From assembly GCA_014323935.1 (NCBI GenBank), contig JACOND010000007.1:1-47253 (forward strand): 47,253 nucleotides of DNA, given 5' to 3'. Positions 1 to 7,503 of this stretch are shown in pieces (the stretch's first letter is position 1; each line of letters begins with the position of its first letter). The notes below the pieces were generated by a model. It saw nothing but the letters and a program-made list of their open reading frames with translations. It searched no databases and was not told the origin of the DNA. Source of the stretch: Bdellovibrionales bacterium (GTDB taxonomy: Bacteria > Bdellovibrionota > Bdellovibrionia > Bdellovibrionales > UBA1609). The translations under genes and the position numbers were made by a program.

Positions 1-98
1 TTTAAATTTTTATAAAAAATCCATGAAAAAAGCATTAAAATTCAGGTATTTTGAATCATCTAAAGTTCTTCTTCATGAAAAACTTTAAATAAATAGAA

Positions 99-159
99 TC
101 TTAAAATTAAATCTCCAATTTTAAGATAAAAAAAAAGAAGAGTTAAAAAAACTTTAACT
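99..159 (-). terminator. terminator region downstream of yajC
   Basis: Read on the minus strand, a 7-bp stem with a 5-nt loop (141-159) is followed by a run rich in T (127-139). A second, 10-bp perfect stem with an 8-nt loop (99-126) is followed by a T-rich stretch. Both stems are made almost only of A-T pairs, so stability is modest, but position and polarity fit the end of yajC. Nothing else convincing lies in bases 1-167, and secD, the usual yajC neighbour, does not start here. Confidence 0.5.
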
Positions 160-167
160 TCATTTCA

Positions 168-581
168 TTAAGCTTTGATTCTTTTAATTTTTTTATTTCC
201 TTTATTGTTTTCTTTGCTAGGATTTTTTTCTTGGACATAGGAAGATATAAAGGCTTTAGCTATTCGAATTTGTGTTTCTGGAGCAATTTCTAAGATAACA
301 AAATCACTGGTTATGTTCATGATTTTACCATATATCCCGCTACTTGTTAAAACCTCCTCTCCTTCCTTGAGAGTTGATAGAAAAGTTTCTTGGTTTTTTT
401 GTTTTTTTTGTTGAGGTCTAATTAATAAGAAATAAAAAAAAATCGCTAGTAAAATAAAGGGAAAAAACTGTTCTAAGGCATTAGGCTTAGGAGTAGGTTC
501 CTCATTTGAAAAAGCAAGGCGAGAGAGAAGTAAAAAAAAAGAGCTTTGTAGAATAAAGATTTGTAAAAACTTTTGAAACAT
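168..581 (-). CDS. yajC: YajC, Sec translocase accessory subunit
   Basis: 137 aa. Small inner-membrane subunit that associates with SecDF and the SecYEG protein channel. The family hallmark is the single membrane helix followed by a positively charged turn, here about residues 39-60 ending in LLIRPQQKK. It is followed by the small cytosolic domain with GEEVLTSSGIYGKI. The N-terminus has an extra hydrophobic stretch (residues 5-24) before the family core, like the short signal-like leaders seen in some delta-proteobacterial YajC proteins. There is no Shine-Dalgarno before the ATG at 581, but a promoter-like pair ends 8 nt upstream. secD and secF are not adjacent; a terminator-like region follows instead. 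Confidence 0.9.
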   Translation of the reverse strand: MFQKFLQIFILQSSFFLLLSRLAFSNEEPTPKPNALEQFFPFILLAIFFYFLLIRPQQKKQKNQETFLSTLKEGEEVLTSSGIYGKIMNITSDFVILEIAPETQIRIAKAFISSYVQEKNPSKENNKGNKKIKRIKA

Positions 582-589
582 GATAAAGG

Positions 590-618
590 AGCTTAATCAA
601 AAAAAAACTTTTTGTAAA
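590..618 (-). promoter_or_regulatory. putative leaderless promoter of yajC
   Basis: TTTACA (613-618), 17-bp spacer, TAAGCT (590-595), then 8 nt to the ATG. The -10 box is weak (TA...T only). It is listed because its spacing repeats at other first genes in this window. Confidence 0.35.
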
Positions 619-687
619 CAAAAAATAACAGAAATAAAATTCTTTTTAAAAAACGATTTTAATAAGGAGTAATTAAGATATTTTTTA

Positions 688-715
688 TTGCTTATAAAAA
701 CAGATTCGTTATAAG
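688..715 (+). promoter_or_regulatory. putative promoter of rnc-der
   Basis: TTGCTT (688-693), 16-bp spacer, TATAAG (710-715), 24 nt before the rnc ATG. An AAGG element at 726-729 sits at Shine-Dalgarno distance, so this transcript would have a short conventional leader. Confidence 0.45.
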
Positions 716-739
716 TTTTTTTATTAAGGTTATAAAAAT

Positions 740-1390
740 ATGAAAAAATACACACAAAAAGAATTGATTCAACTTTCTGGTGTTGAGCTTTTTAAACAGG
801 CTTTTACCCATAAAAGTTTTTTGGAAAGCAAAGAAAATAATGAAACCTTAGAGTTTTTAGGAGATGCTCTTTTGAATTTTTTAGTGGCAGAGCTTTTATT
901 TAAAAAATATCCAAAGGGAACAGAAGGGGATTTCACGAAAAAAAGAAGCCAGTTATTAAAAGGTTCTACTCTTTCAAAAATAGCACAAGATTTAGAATTT
1001 TATAAATACTTAAGAGTTCAAGATAAAAAAGATCAAAAAAATCCTCGTCTTTTAGAAGATGCTTTAGAAGCTTATACAGCTACTTTGTATTTAAAAGGAG
1101 GAATAGAATTTACAAGAAAATGGGTTCAGGATTTATTTGAAGACTATCTAGAGATTTCAGATGATAACTACAAGTCTTTTTTGCAAGAATGGTGTCAAAA
1201 AAACTACCAAGAAATTCCCTCTTATGTTATTAAAAAGAAAGCAGGTTTAGAACATAGTAAAACTTTTTATGTTGAGGTCTTTATAAAAAAGAAAGCTTGT
1301 GGTTTTGGAGTAGGTTCTTCTAAAAAGAAAGCTCAACAGTTAGCCGCTAAAAAAGCTCTTGAAACATTAAAAATTTGGAAAAAGTTATGA
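740..1390 (+). CDS. rnc: Ribonuclease III
   Basis: 216 aa, close to the usual 220-230. Endonuclease that cuts double-stranded RNA in rRNA processing and mRNA turnover. The catalytic domain shows the signature ETLEFLGD (residues 35-42, with metal-binding E38 and D42) and EDALEAYTA (D107 and E110). A double-stranded-RNA-binding domain fills about residues 145-215 and ends in the lysine-rich helix KKKAQQLAAKKAL. The next gene, der, overlaps by ATGA, so the two are probably co-translated. All catalytic acids appear present. Confidence 0.95.
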   Translation: MKKYTQKELIQLSGVELFKQAFTHKSFLESKENNETLEFLGDALLNFLVAELLFKKYPKGTEGDFTKKRSQLLKGSTLSKIAQDLEFYKYLRVQDKKDQKNPRLLEDALEAYTATLYLKGGIEFTRKWVQDLFEDYLEISDDNYKSFLQEWCQKNYQEIPSYVIKKKAGLEHSKTFYVEVFIKKKACGFGVGSSKKKAQQLAAKKALETLKIWKKL

Positions 1391-2694
1391 AAGTACTTAT
1401 TATGGGACGAGGGAATGTAGGAAAATCCTCTCTTTTTAATCGCTTGATTAAAAAAAAAAAATCACTGGTTAGAGATGAATCTGGTATTACAAGAGATCTT
1501 TTAAAAGAATCAGCTCATTGGTGGGGGGAAGATTTTGAAGTGATTGATTCAGGGGGGTTGCTTGAGGATAAAAAAGAGGAATTGTCTTTAAAGGTTTTAG
1601 AAAAAATAGAGGAGGCTTTAAAATTAGCAGATGTTGTTATAGTTATGGTTTCAGCAAAAGATTCTTTGCAAGCGGGAGATTTTGAAGTGATAGAAAAAGT
1701 TCGTAAAAGTAATAAAACTTTTTTAGTCTTTGTGAATAAAGTGGATCACCCAGGTCACACGGAAAAATTAACAGCTCCTTTTTATGAACTACATCCTGAT
1801 TTTTTATCTGGTTCTGTAGAAAATAATTATGCTGTAGATGAAATTGTAGAATGGATTATTGCTCAAAAAAAACAATTCAATTTCAATATAAAAAAAGAAA
1901 AAAAAAATTCTGTTGTAAATCTCTTTGTGATAGGTCGAGCTAACAGTGGAAAAAGCTTAATTTGTAATCAGATTTTAGGTTCTAATAGAATGATTGTATC
2001 TTCTCAGTCAGGAACAACTTTAGATACTGTCACAGACTTTTTCTCCTACAATAAGGAAGATTACAGCATTTCAGATAACCCTGGCTCTCGCAGAGGACAT
2101 AGGGAAGAAAGAGAAAAAATTTCTTTTGCTAAAAGTCGCTCTAATTTAGATTTAGCAGATATTGTTCTGCTTGTTTTAGATGTTCAATTGAAGCCTTCTA
2201 GACAAGAAAGTAAACTCCTTCAGCTTTGTTTAGAAAAGCAAAAACCTGTTCTTTTGGTTTTAAATAAAACAGACTTATTACAAAACTTTGTAGAAGATAA
2301 AAAGAAAATGAGAGAAGAAATAAAAAAAACCTTTCATTTTTATCCGGATTTACCTTATGTTTTTGTAAGTGCTAAAACAGCTTATCATAAAAAAAAATTA
2401 CTTGAGGAGATAGAGAATTTAAAAGAAAAAATAAATTTTAAAGTTTCTACCTCCAAACTCAATACTTTTTTTTTCAAACTTATTAGAAAAGCTCCCGCCC
2501 CGGTTTATGGAACAAGTGATGTTAAATTTTACTATGTTAATCAAACAAATAAAATACCTCCTGAGTTTATTGCTTTTACCAATTACCCTCAAGGAGTGAC
2601 TTCTTCTTACAAAAGATTTATTATCAAACAAATCAAAAAAAAGTGGCAATTAGAAGGAGTACCTATTGCTTTTCATGCTTTAAAAAGAAGGTAA
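1387..2694 (+). CDS. der: Ribosome-assembly GTPase Der (EngA)
   Basis: 435 aa from the ATG at 1387. An upstream in-frame ATG at 1375 would add MEKV, but the start at 1387 gives the classic ATGA overlap with the rnc stop and places the first P-loop at the usual position. Two tandem GTPase domains are visible: GRGNVGKS (residues 7-14), DSGG and NKVD in the first; GRANSGKS (about 183-190), DNPG and NKTD in the second. A KH-like domain closes the protein. Der acts in 50S ribosomal subunit maturation. The second-domain switch reads DNPG where most relatives have DTPG. Confidence 0.94.
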   Translation: MKVLIMGRGNVGKSSLFNRLIKKKKSLVRDESGITRDLLKESAHWWGEDFEVIDSGGLLEDKKEELSLKVLEKIEEALKLADVVIVMVSAKDSLQAGDFEVIEKVRKSNKTFLVFVNKVDHPGHTEKLTAPFYELHPDFLSGSVENNYAVDEIVEWIIAQKKQFNFNIKKEKKNSVVNLFVIGRANSGKSLICNQILGSNRMIVSSQSGTTLDTVTDFFSYNKEDYSISDNPGSRRGHREEREKISFAKSRSNLDLADIVLLVLDVQLKPSRQESKLLQLCLEKQKPVLLVLNKTDLLQNFVEDKKKMREEIKKTFHFYPDLPYVFVSAKTAYHKKKLLEEIENLKEKINFKVSTSKLNTFFFKLIRKAPAPVYGTSDVKFYYVNQTNKIPPEFIAFTNYPQGVTSSYKRFIIKQIKKKWQLEGVPIAFHALKRR

Positions 2695-2723
2695 AAAGAT
2701 TTGGTTTTTAATAGTTTTTATAT

Positions 2724-3212
2724 TTAATTTTGCCACAAACTTGTTTGTTTAGAAAGAGAATTGAGTTTTTGTATTTTTTGATTAAAATCTTTTAACGAAA
2801 AGCTTTTGAATTCTAACTGTAGACCTGTTCTATCCTTTTCCCTAATGTATTTAGCTTTTATAGATTTTCCTAATTGAAGTTTATTTAGAATTTGTTTTTT
2901 TTCTTTTTCTCTTAAAGAGCTTTTAGGAAATCTCATTTCTTTAAGTTTTTCAATAAGCTTTTGGGACTGTTGTTTTTCCTTTAAAACTGATAAAAGAGAT
3001 TTGTTCATAAGTAAAAGCTCTCCTCCTAACTCTAAAATTTGAATTCCTTGAGAATGACTTACATGGTGATTTTCTATCCATTGAATCAGAGCTTGTATTT
3101 TTTTTATATCTTGAAATTCAGTTAAAATAGTTAAGTTTTTTTCGTTTAGTTTTTTTTGAAGAGTCCATTTATGAAAACTAGGAAACTGTTTAAAAAGAGT
3201 ATCTAATTTCAT
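2724..3212 (-). CDS. Unknown protein encoded with secG
   Basis: 162 aa, not recognised with confidence. The start ATG overlaps the secG stop by ATGA, so the two are co-transcribed and probably translationally coupled. No signal peptide or membrane helix. The protein is lysine-rich and helical, and its last third (about residues 105-155) alternates a helix, a strand (IKAKYIREKD), a turn and a final helix. That order weakly recalls the C-terminus of the F1Fo ATP synthase delta subunit (AtpH), but the glycine pair typical there is missing and the match is not enough to name it. It ends convergently 30 nt from der. Confidence 0.6.
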   Translation of the reverse strand: MKLDTLFKQFPSFHKWTLQKKLNEKNLTILTEFQDIKKIQALIQWIENHHVSHSQGIQILELGGELLLMNKSLLSVLKEKQQSQKLIEKLKEMRFPKSSLREKEKKQILNKLQLGKSIKAKYIREKDRTGLQLEFKSFSLKDFNQKIQKLNSLSKQTSLWQN

Positions 3213-3619
3213 TTTTTAAGAGGAATTGTCTTTTTTTGATTTGTGTCAGAATTTTCTTGTGTTGGAGTTTTTGTTTGAGAGTTTGTTGTATTTTTCTCCT
3301 TGTTAGAAGAAGAATCTTTTTTTGTAGATTCCGAATTTGATTCTTCAACAGATTCGATATTTTTTACAGTTGAGTTATCCATGATAGAATTATTTTTAGA
3401 ACTCTTATAAGAAAGATAAAAAGACGAACAGGCAAAAAAAACAGCGAGCCATTTTGTTATTTTTACTAAAAAAGAAGATCCCCCATCAGATCCAAAAAAA
3501 GAACGACTACTTCCTCCTGCTAGACTTCCTAAAACTCCTCCTTTTGGGTCTTGAAGAAGGATGAAAAGAATAATAAAAATACAAGTTAAAGCATGTATAA
3601 TTGAAACAAAAGCTATCAT
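3209..3619 (-). CDS. secG: SecG, preprotein translocase subunit
   Basis: 136 aa. SecG is the small subunit of the SecYEG channel with two membrane helices. Here they span about residues 2-21 and 53-71, joined by the conserved loop LLQDPKGGVLGSLAGG and SRSFFGSDGG. A long hydrophilic tail (residues 75-136) rich in Ser, Asn, Lys and Thr looks disordered and is longer than in many SecG proteins. tpiA, a frequent upstream neighbour, is absent. No Shine-Dalgarno precedes the ATG. Confidence 0.9.
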   Translation of the reverse strand: MIAFVSIIHALTCIFIILFILLQDPKGGVLGSLAGGSSRSFFGSDGGSSFLVKITKWLAVFFACSSFYLSYKSSKNNSIMDNSTVKNIESVEESNSESTKKDSSSNKEKNTTNSQTKTPTQENSDTNQKKTIPLKK

Positions 3620-3626
3620 AGCAGTA

Positions 3627-3654
3627 AAGATATAGTTTAAAAGTAAAAAGTCAA
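3627..3654 (-). promoter_or_regulatory. putative promoter of secG
   Basis: TTGACT (3649-3654), 16-bp spacer, TATCTT (3627-3632), 7 nt to the secG ATG. An overlapping TATATC (3629-3634) is an alternative -10, with a spacer of only 14. Either choice leaves almost no leader. Confidence 0.35.
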
Positions 3655-3715
3655 GTTATCTTGTTTTTTTGTATATATTTTACACCATAGAATAAAGCCT
3701 TAAAAGAGCCGTATG

Positions 3716-3813
3716 AATAAGGAATTTACTGATTTCTTTAAAAAGATACTTTATCCGAACAAAAAGAAATTGAAAAACTCCATAAAAAATTATAGAGCTT
3801 AAAATTCCTTATT
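3716..3813. repeat. 12-bp perfect inverted repeat with 74-nt spacer
   Basis: AATAAGGAATTT (3716-3727) is matched by its exact reverse complement at 3802-3813. A direct repeat TGAAAAACTC lies near and just beyond the right arm. The element sits between secG and the Rpn remnant in a 322-nt stretch (3620-3941) with no convincing gene. It could be an RNA hairpin or the scar of a small mobile element; nothing decides between them. Confidence 0.4.
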
Positions 3814-3941
3814 TATAGAATGAAAAACTCAAAATATAAGTCTAGTTATTTAAAAAGTTTGAAATGCGTTTTACACTCTGTTAATGATCAAGTAAGTTTA
3901 AATTGATGTAAAAAAAAATCTTTAAAATCAGGAGATATAAA

Positions 3942-4397
3942 ATGAAACAAGCAAAAAACTACGTCCAGATGACAAGAGATGTCGTCTTTAAAAAATTCTT
4001 TGTAGACAAACCAGATATATTAAAACATGTTTTAAAACATTTTCTAAACATTCTTGAAATTAGAAATCAAAATAAACCAAGTCTTTAATTTTTAGACAGC
4101 AATCTTCCAACATCTAGGAGGGAAAAAAGTTTCCTTAGATTTGAGAGTTAAGCTATTTTCCCTCTCGTCTTTACAAAATTTTCTGTTTTAAAGGAGGTGA
4201 AGAATTTTATATTTTGTTTTTCCCTAAGAAGAGATAAAAAGCCTTTATTTAAAAGTGATTTAAAGATAGGGATTGTGGAATTAAGAGAAAAGCATAGGAT
4301 TTTAAACGAAAGTCAAGTTTTAAATAAAATTATACAAAGGAGATTTTTAGAAATGGTATACCTAATAAAAGAAATTTATAGTAAACAGGAATTATGA
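3942..4397 (+). pseudogene. Remnant of an Rpn-family PD-(D/E)XK nuclease/transposase-like gene
   Basis: A good Shine-Dalgarno (AGGAGA, 3930-3935) precedes an ATG at 3942. The 48-aa first piece contains TRDVVFKKFF and a following helix with LKHFLN, the usual beginning of the Rpn (recombination-promoting nuclease, formerly transposase_31) family. It stops at 4086-4088. The expected continuation then appears in broken frames: LDSNLP in one, GGKKVSLDLRVKL in another, stopping at 4189-4191. A last open piece (4197-4397, 66 codons, GTG start) is probably more debris, because the AAGGAGGTG at 4191-4199 runs into its start codon and cannot serve it. It overlaps the next gene by ATGA. At least two frame breaks and a large internal loss make function unlikely. 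Confidence 0.62.
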
Positions 4398-5119
4398 AAT
4401 TTAAGAGGGAAAAACAACTTTTAGATAAAATTAAAAAATTTGTGGATCAAAGAAGCTCAGATCAAAACGTAGCTGTGTTTGATGCCGATGGAACTCTTTG
4501 GTTTGAGGATACAAATCAAATTCTCTTAAATTATCAATTAAAAAGAGATAGAGAGAAATTTAAAGAGCTTTTAACAGATGACTATCAATGTCTTAACAGA
4601 GATAAGTTATGTGAGGAATTTGCAAAAAAACAAGCAGGCTTGTCTTTATCTGAATTTCAAGAGCAAGCTCAGGCGTCCTTAAAGCAAAGTCCTTTAAATA
4701 TTTTTCCTTTTCAAAAAAAGCTTTTGCTTTATTTAAAAAAACAGGGCATGAAAATTGTAATTGTAACGGCTTCTATTCAATACTTAGTAGAACTTGCTGT
4801 TAAATTTTATAATTTGCCAATTGATCAAGTCTTAGGTTTCCAAACAAAAAAAGATAAAAATAATAAACTTTCTGATATCGTTTTAAAACCAAGTCCTACT
4901 CTTCAGTCTAAAGAAGAAGTTTTTTTACTTCATTATAAAAAAAAATCTTGTTTTTTAGCTGCAGGAAATACATTGACAGATCGTCCGCTTTTAGAATTAG
5001 CTCAGCTGGCTGTTGTTGTTCATTCGGCTCAAGAAACGGATGTTGTTTTTTTAGCAGAACAAAAACTAAAAGAATTGTCTCTTCAAAAAAACTGGATTTT
5101 ATTTGAAAGAATAAAATAG
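4394..5119 (+). CDS. HAD-superfamily hydrolase, phosphoserine-phosphatase-like
   Basis: 241 aa. Motif I reads FDADGTLW (D30 nucleophile, D32 acid/base). Motif II is IVIVTAS, and motif IV is the divergent GNTLTDRPLL in place of GDSxxD. The helical cap after motif I and the overall order match subfamily IB phosphatases such as SerB-like enzymes. The substrate cannot be told from the sequence. A short AGGAA lies just before the ATG, which overlaps the end of the preceding gene remnant. Its 3' end lies a few bases from the convergent prepilin-like gene. The nucleophile and general acid are intact, so it is probably active. Confidence 0.75.
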   Translation: MKFKREKQLLDKIKKFVDQRSSDQNVAVFDADGTLWFEDTNQILLNYQLKRDREKFKELLTDDYQCLNRDKLCEEFAKKQAGLSLSEFQEQAQASLKQSPLNIFPFQKKLLLYLKKQGMKIVIVTASIQYLVELAVKFYNLPIDQVLGFQTKKDKNNKLSDIVLKPSPTLQSKEEVFLLHYKKKSCFLAAGNTLTDRPLLELAQLAVVVHSAQETDVVFLAEQKLKELSLQKNWILFERIK

Positions 5120-5125
5120 CTTTTT

Positions 5126-5851
5126 TTACTTTTTCACGCAAAGGGTTCCATCCTTTTTAAGGACCACTTTTTTTGTAAAAGCTTTGCTTGTAGCTCCTAT
5201 AGAGAGTTGATCACAACTACACCAATCAGTTTTAGGAAGGTCACAACTTCCAAAATCTGTAGAAAGAAGGTTGTCAGGAAGTTCATCGTTTGGCCATTTA
5301 CATTTGAGAGAGTAATTGCTGTTAGTACAGATAGATTTCGTATCTTTAGCTAATTCTAAAGCTGAATTTCCACAAGTGTAATAGAGGTACTGTGTCGTTG
5401 GATTTTTTGCTGTTTCACATTCACAGCCACTGTTATTATCACATTTACCATAGCTAAAATTATTCTTATTTATAGTACCTATAGGGCATCTTTCACCTTT
5501 ATCAATTTTTATGCTTTTTTGGGTACTACTTAGATCTGAGGAACATGGTGAGGATCCTGGAGGAGGATATTTATTGCAACATGGCCTAGAGGAGGAAAAT
5601 TTGATACCTACATTAGCTGTTCTTTTCCCTGCAGGTCTATAACTTGCTTGGTAAATATATTGATGAAAACCTCCATCTGTTTTATAAGCTGTCATCATTA
5701 AACTTTGTAATTCTATCATTTCATTTTTAGCGACGATAAGGAGAGTTTCATTTTTTTGTTTTTGATATATAAAAGTAGCTATAGAGGCCACTGTAACTAT
5801 AATAGTTACAGAAACTAATAATTCAATAAGGGAAAAAGCTTTTTGATTCAT
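5126..5851 (-). CDS. Cysteine-rich type IV prepilin-like protein
   Basis: 241 aa from the ATG at 5851. A TTG at 5890 would extend it by 13 residues, but the shorter start gives the standard short prepilin leader MNQKA, cleaved before FSLIELLV, with the conserved Glu at mature position 5 and a hydrophobic helix of about 20 residues. Alanine rather than glycine stands at position -1. The rest is unlike ordinary pilins: about 14 cysteines, including CC, CEC and CSC clusters, spread over roughly 150 residues of Gly/Ser/Asn-rich sequence, suggesting a disulfide-bonded extracellular domain. It could be a minor pilin, a pseudopilin or an adhesin. No other pilus genes are near, and the gene stands alone. 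Confidence 0.75.
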   Translation of the reverse strand: MNQKAFSLIELLVSVTIIVTVASIATFIYQKQKNETLLIVAKNEMIELQSLMMTAYKTDGGFHQYIYQASYRPAGKRTANVGIKFSSSRPCCNKYPPPGSSPCSSDLSSTQKSIKIDKGERCPIGTINKNNFSYGKCDNNSGCECETAKNPTTQYLYYTCGNSALELAKDTKSICTNSNYSLKCKWPNDELPDNLLSTDFGSCDLPKTDWCSCDQLSIGATSKAFTKKVVLKKDGTLCVKK

Positions 5852-6135
5852 TATTAAAGTAAGTTTAACTAAAAAGAATATTTTTTTCAAGAAAAGATAT
5901 TTAAAATCTATTTTCTACAGTAAAAACATATTGAAGTTTTTCAAAATTGAGATCAGAAATTTTTTAGCTTGTTATTCCTTCAAAATCCTTTTAATCCTCA
6001 ATTTTAGAATCAATTGATTAAAGCTGATTTTATAAAAATAGAGGAAAACCTTTTTATTTGTAAAAAATATTGGAATTTTTTAAGAAGAAAAAAGATATTT
6101 TACACTTAGTTTAACTTTAAGTTTTTTCTTTTAAG

Positions 6136-6164
6136 TTGCATTATTTTTTATAATAAAATATAAA
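6136..6164 (+). promoter_or_regulatory. putative leaderless promoter of the M24 peptidase gene
   Basis: TTGCAT (6136-6141), exactly 17 bp, TATAAA (6159-6164), then 9 nt to the ATG at 6174. A perfect TATAAT also occurs at 6149-6154 but has no -35 at proper distance. No Shine-Dalgarno is present. The preceding gap (5891-6135) shows no gene. Confidence 0.5.
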
Positions 6165-6173
6165 TTGAATCCT

Positions 6174-7415
6174 ATGAACAAGAATTTTTTTAAACAAAAA
6201 AGAAAGCAAATAGCTAAAGCTTTACCTAAAAATAGTTTACTTGCCTTATCTAGTTATCCAAAATTTTTAAGACAAGTAGATGTTTATTATCCTTACCGTC
6301 AAGAGAGTTATTTTTATTATTTAACAGGCTTTAAGCAAGAAGAGTCTTTGTTTTTACTCTTTTCTTCCTCTCACAGTGTTCTTTTTATCAAAGATAAAGA
6401 TTTTAAGAAAGAAATCTGGGATGGGATTGTTTACAACGTCGATGAGGTTAAAGAAAAATATGGAATAGATGAAGTTTTAACTCTTTCTCAGATGGATTTA
6501 TTTTTTTCTAAAAAGATAAAGGGGATTAAACATGTTTTTTATAACAAAGGCTTAAAACAATTTGATAAAAAAATAAAATCTTTAAATATAAAGTTTCAAT
6601 CTGCTTATGAATTTTTAAGACCTTTTAGACAAATTAAATCTCTAGCAGAAATTCAATCCCTTAAAAAAGCTTGTTCCTATAGCATTCAAGCTCATAAAGA
6701 AGTTGCTAAGGTATTGAAACCAGGAAGCAATGAAAGAGCTTTGCATGCAGTTTTTATTCACTCTATTATGAAGCAAGGTGCACAAAGAGAAGCTTATCCA
6801 GGTATTTTTGCTTCCGGAAAAAATGCTTTAATTTTGCATTATATTAAAAATAATTCTGTATGTAAAAAAGGAGATTTACTTTTAGTTGATGCTGGAGCCG
6901 AATCTGATTACTATGCCTCAGATATCACTCGAGTTTATCCCGTTAATGGGAAATTTTCAAAAAAACAAAAACAAATTTATCAACTTTTGTTAAAACTTCA
7001 AAAACAATTGATAAATTACGTAAAGCCTGGGGTGTCTTTAAAAACTTTAAATGAAAAGATGTCTATAGGTTTGACAGAGATTTTGTTGGAGATAGGTCTT
7101 TTAACAGGTTCTTTTAAAGAGAATTTGGTCTCTCAAAAGTATAAAAGCTATTGTCCTCATAGTGTAGGTCATTTTCTTGGTTTAGATGTTCATGACGTTT
7201 TTAAAAAAGGGGATTCTGTACTTAAAGAAAATATGGTTTTAACAATTGAACCTGGAATTTATATAGATTCTAAAGATAAAAAAGCTCCTCAAGCTTTAAG
7301 GGGCTTAGGATTAAGAATAGAAGATGACATTTTAGTTACAAAAAGTGGTTCAAGTAATCTTAGCATTCAATTAGCAAAAGAATCCGATGAGATAGAAGAA
7401 CTGTGTTCTTTATAA
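6174..7415 (+). CDS. pepP: Xaa-Pro aminopeptidase (aminopeptidase P, M24 family)
   Basis: 413 aa from the ATG at 6174; a TTG nine bases earlier is in frame but unneeded. It removes N-terminal residues preceding proline. The N-terminal aminopeptidase-P domain (about residues 1-140) includes YYPYRQESYFYYLTGF. The catalytic pita-bread domain shows the five metal ligands: D in LLVDAGAES, D in ASDITRVYP, H in SVGHFLGLDVHD, E in LTIEPGIY and E in GLRIEDDI. Probably active and cytosolic. It stands alone between the prepilin-like gene and the permease. Confidence 0.9.
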   Translation: MNKNFFKQKRKQIAKALPKNSLLALSSYPKFLRQVDVYYPYRQESYFYYLTGFKQEESLFLLFSSSHSVLFIKDKDFKKEIWDGIVYNVDEVKEKYGIDEVLTLSQMDLFFSKKIKGIKHVFYNKGLKQFDKKIKSLNIKFQSAYEFLRPFRQIKSLAEIQSLKKACSYSIQAHKEVAKVLKPGSNERALHAVFIHSIMKQGAQREAYPGIFASGKNALILHYIKNNSVCKKGDLLLVDAGAESDYYASDITRVYPVNGKFSKKQKQIYQLLLKLQKQLINYVKPGVSLKTLNEKMSIGLTEILLEIGLLTGSFKENLVSQKYKSYCPHSVGHFLGLDVHDVFKKGDSVLKENMVLTIEPGIYIDSKDKKAPQALRGLGLRIEDDILVTKSGSSNLSIQLAKESDEIEELCSL

Positions 7416-7503
7416 GCCTTTTTAATCTAGGATTTAAACTATTTTTTAGAAAACTTCAAAGGAAAGATTGACAAAAAGATTTAGATAGAGAAAGTCATAT
7501 TTT

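Noticed and set aside
23..88. 21-codon plus-strand ORF near the window start
   Set aside because: Too short, no ribosome-binding site, no recognisable sequence.
2419..2649. Minus-strand ORF of 76 codons inside der
   Set aside because: Antisense shadow of a conserved gene, with no ribosome-binding site and no sensible protein features.
4197..4397. 66-codon GTG ORF as an independent gene
   Set aside because: Its start codon is inside the Shine-Dalgarno-like AAGGAGGTG, and it directly follows Rpn debris in the same direction; better read as part of that pseudogene.
4908..5141. Minus-strand ORF of 77 codons inside the HAD gene
   Set aside because: Antisense to a conserved phosphatase and overlapping the prepilin stop.
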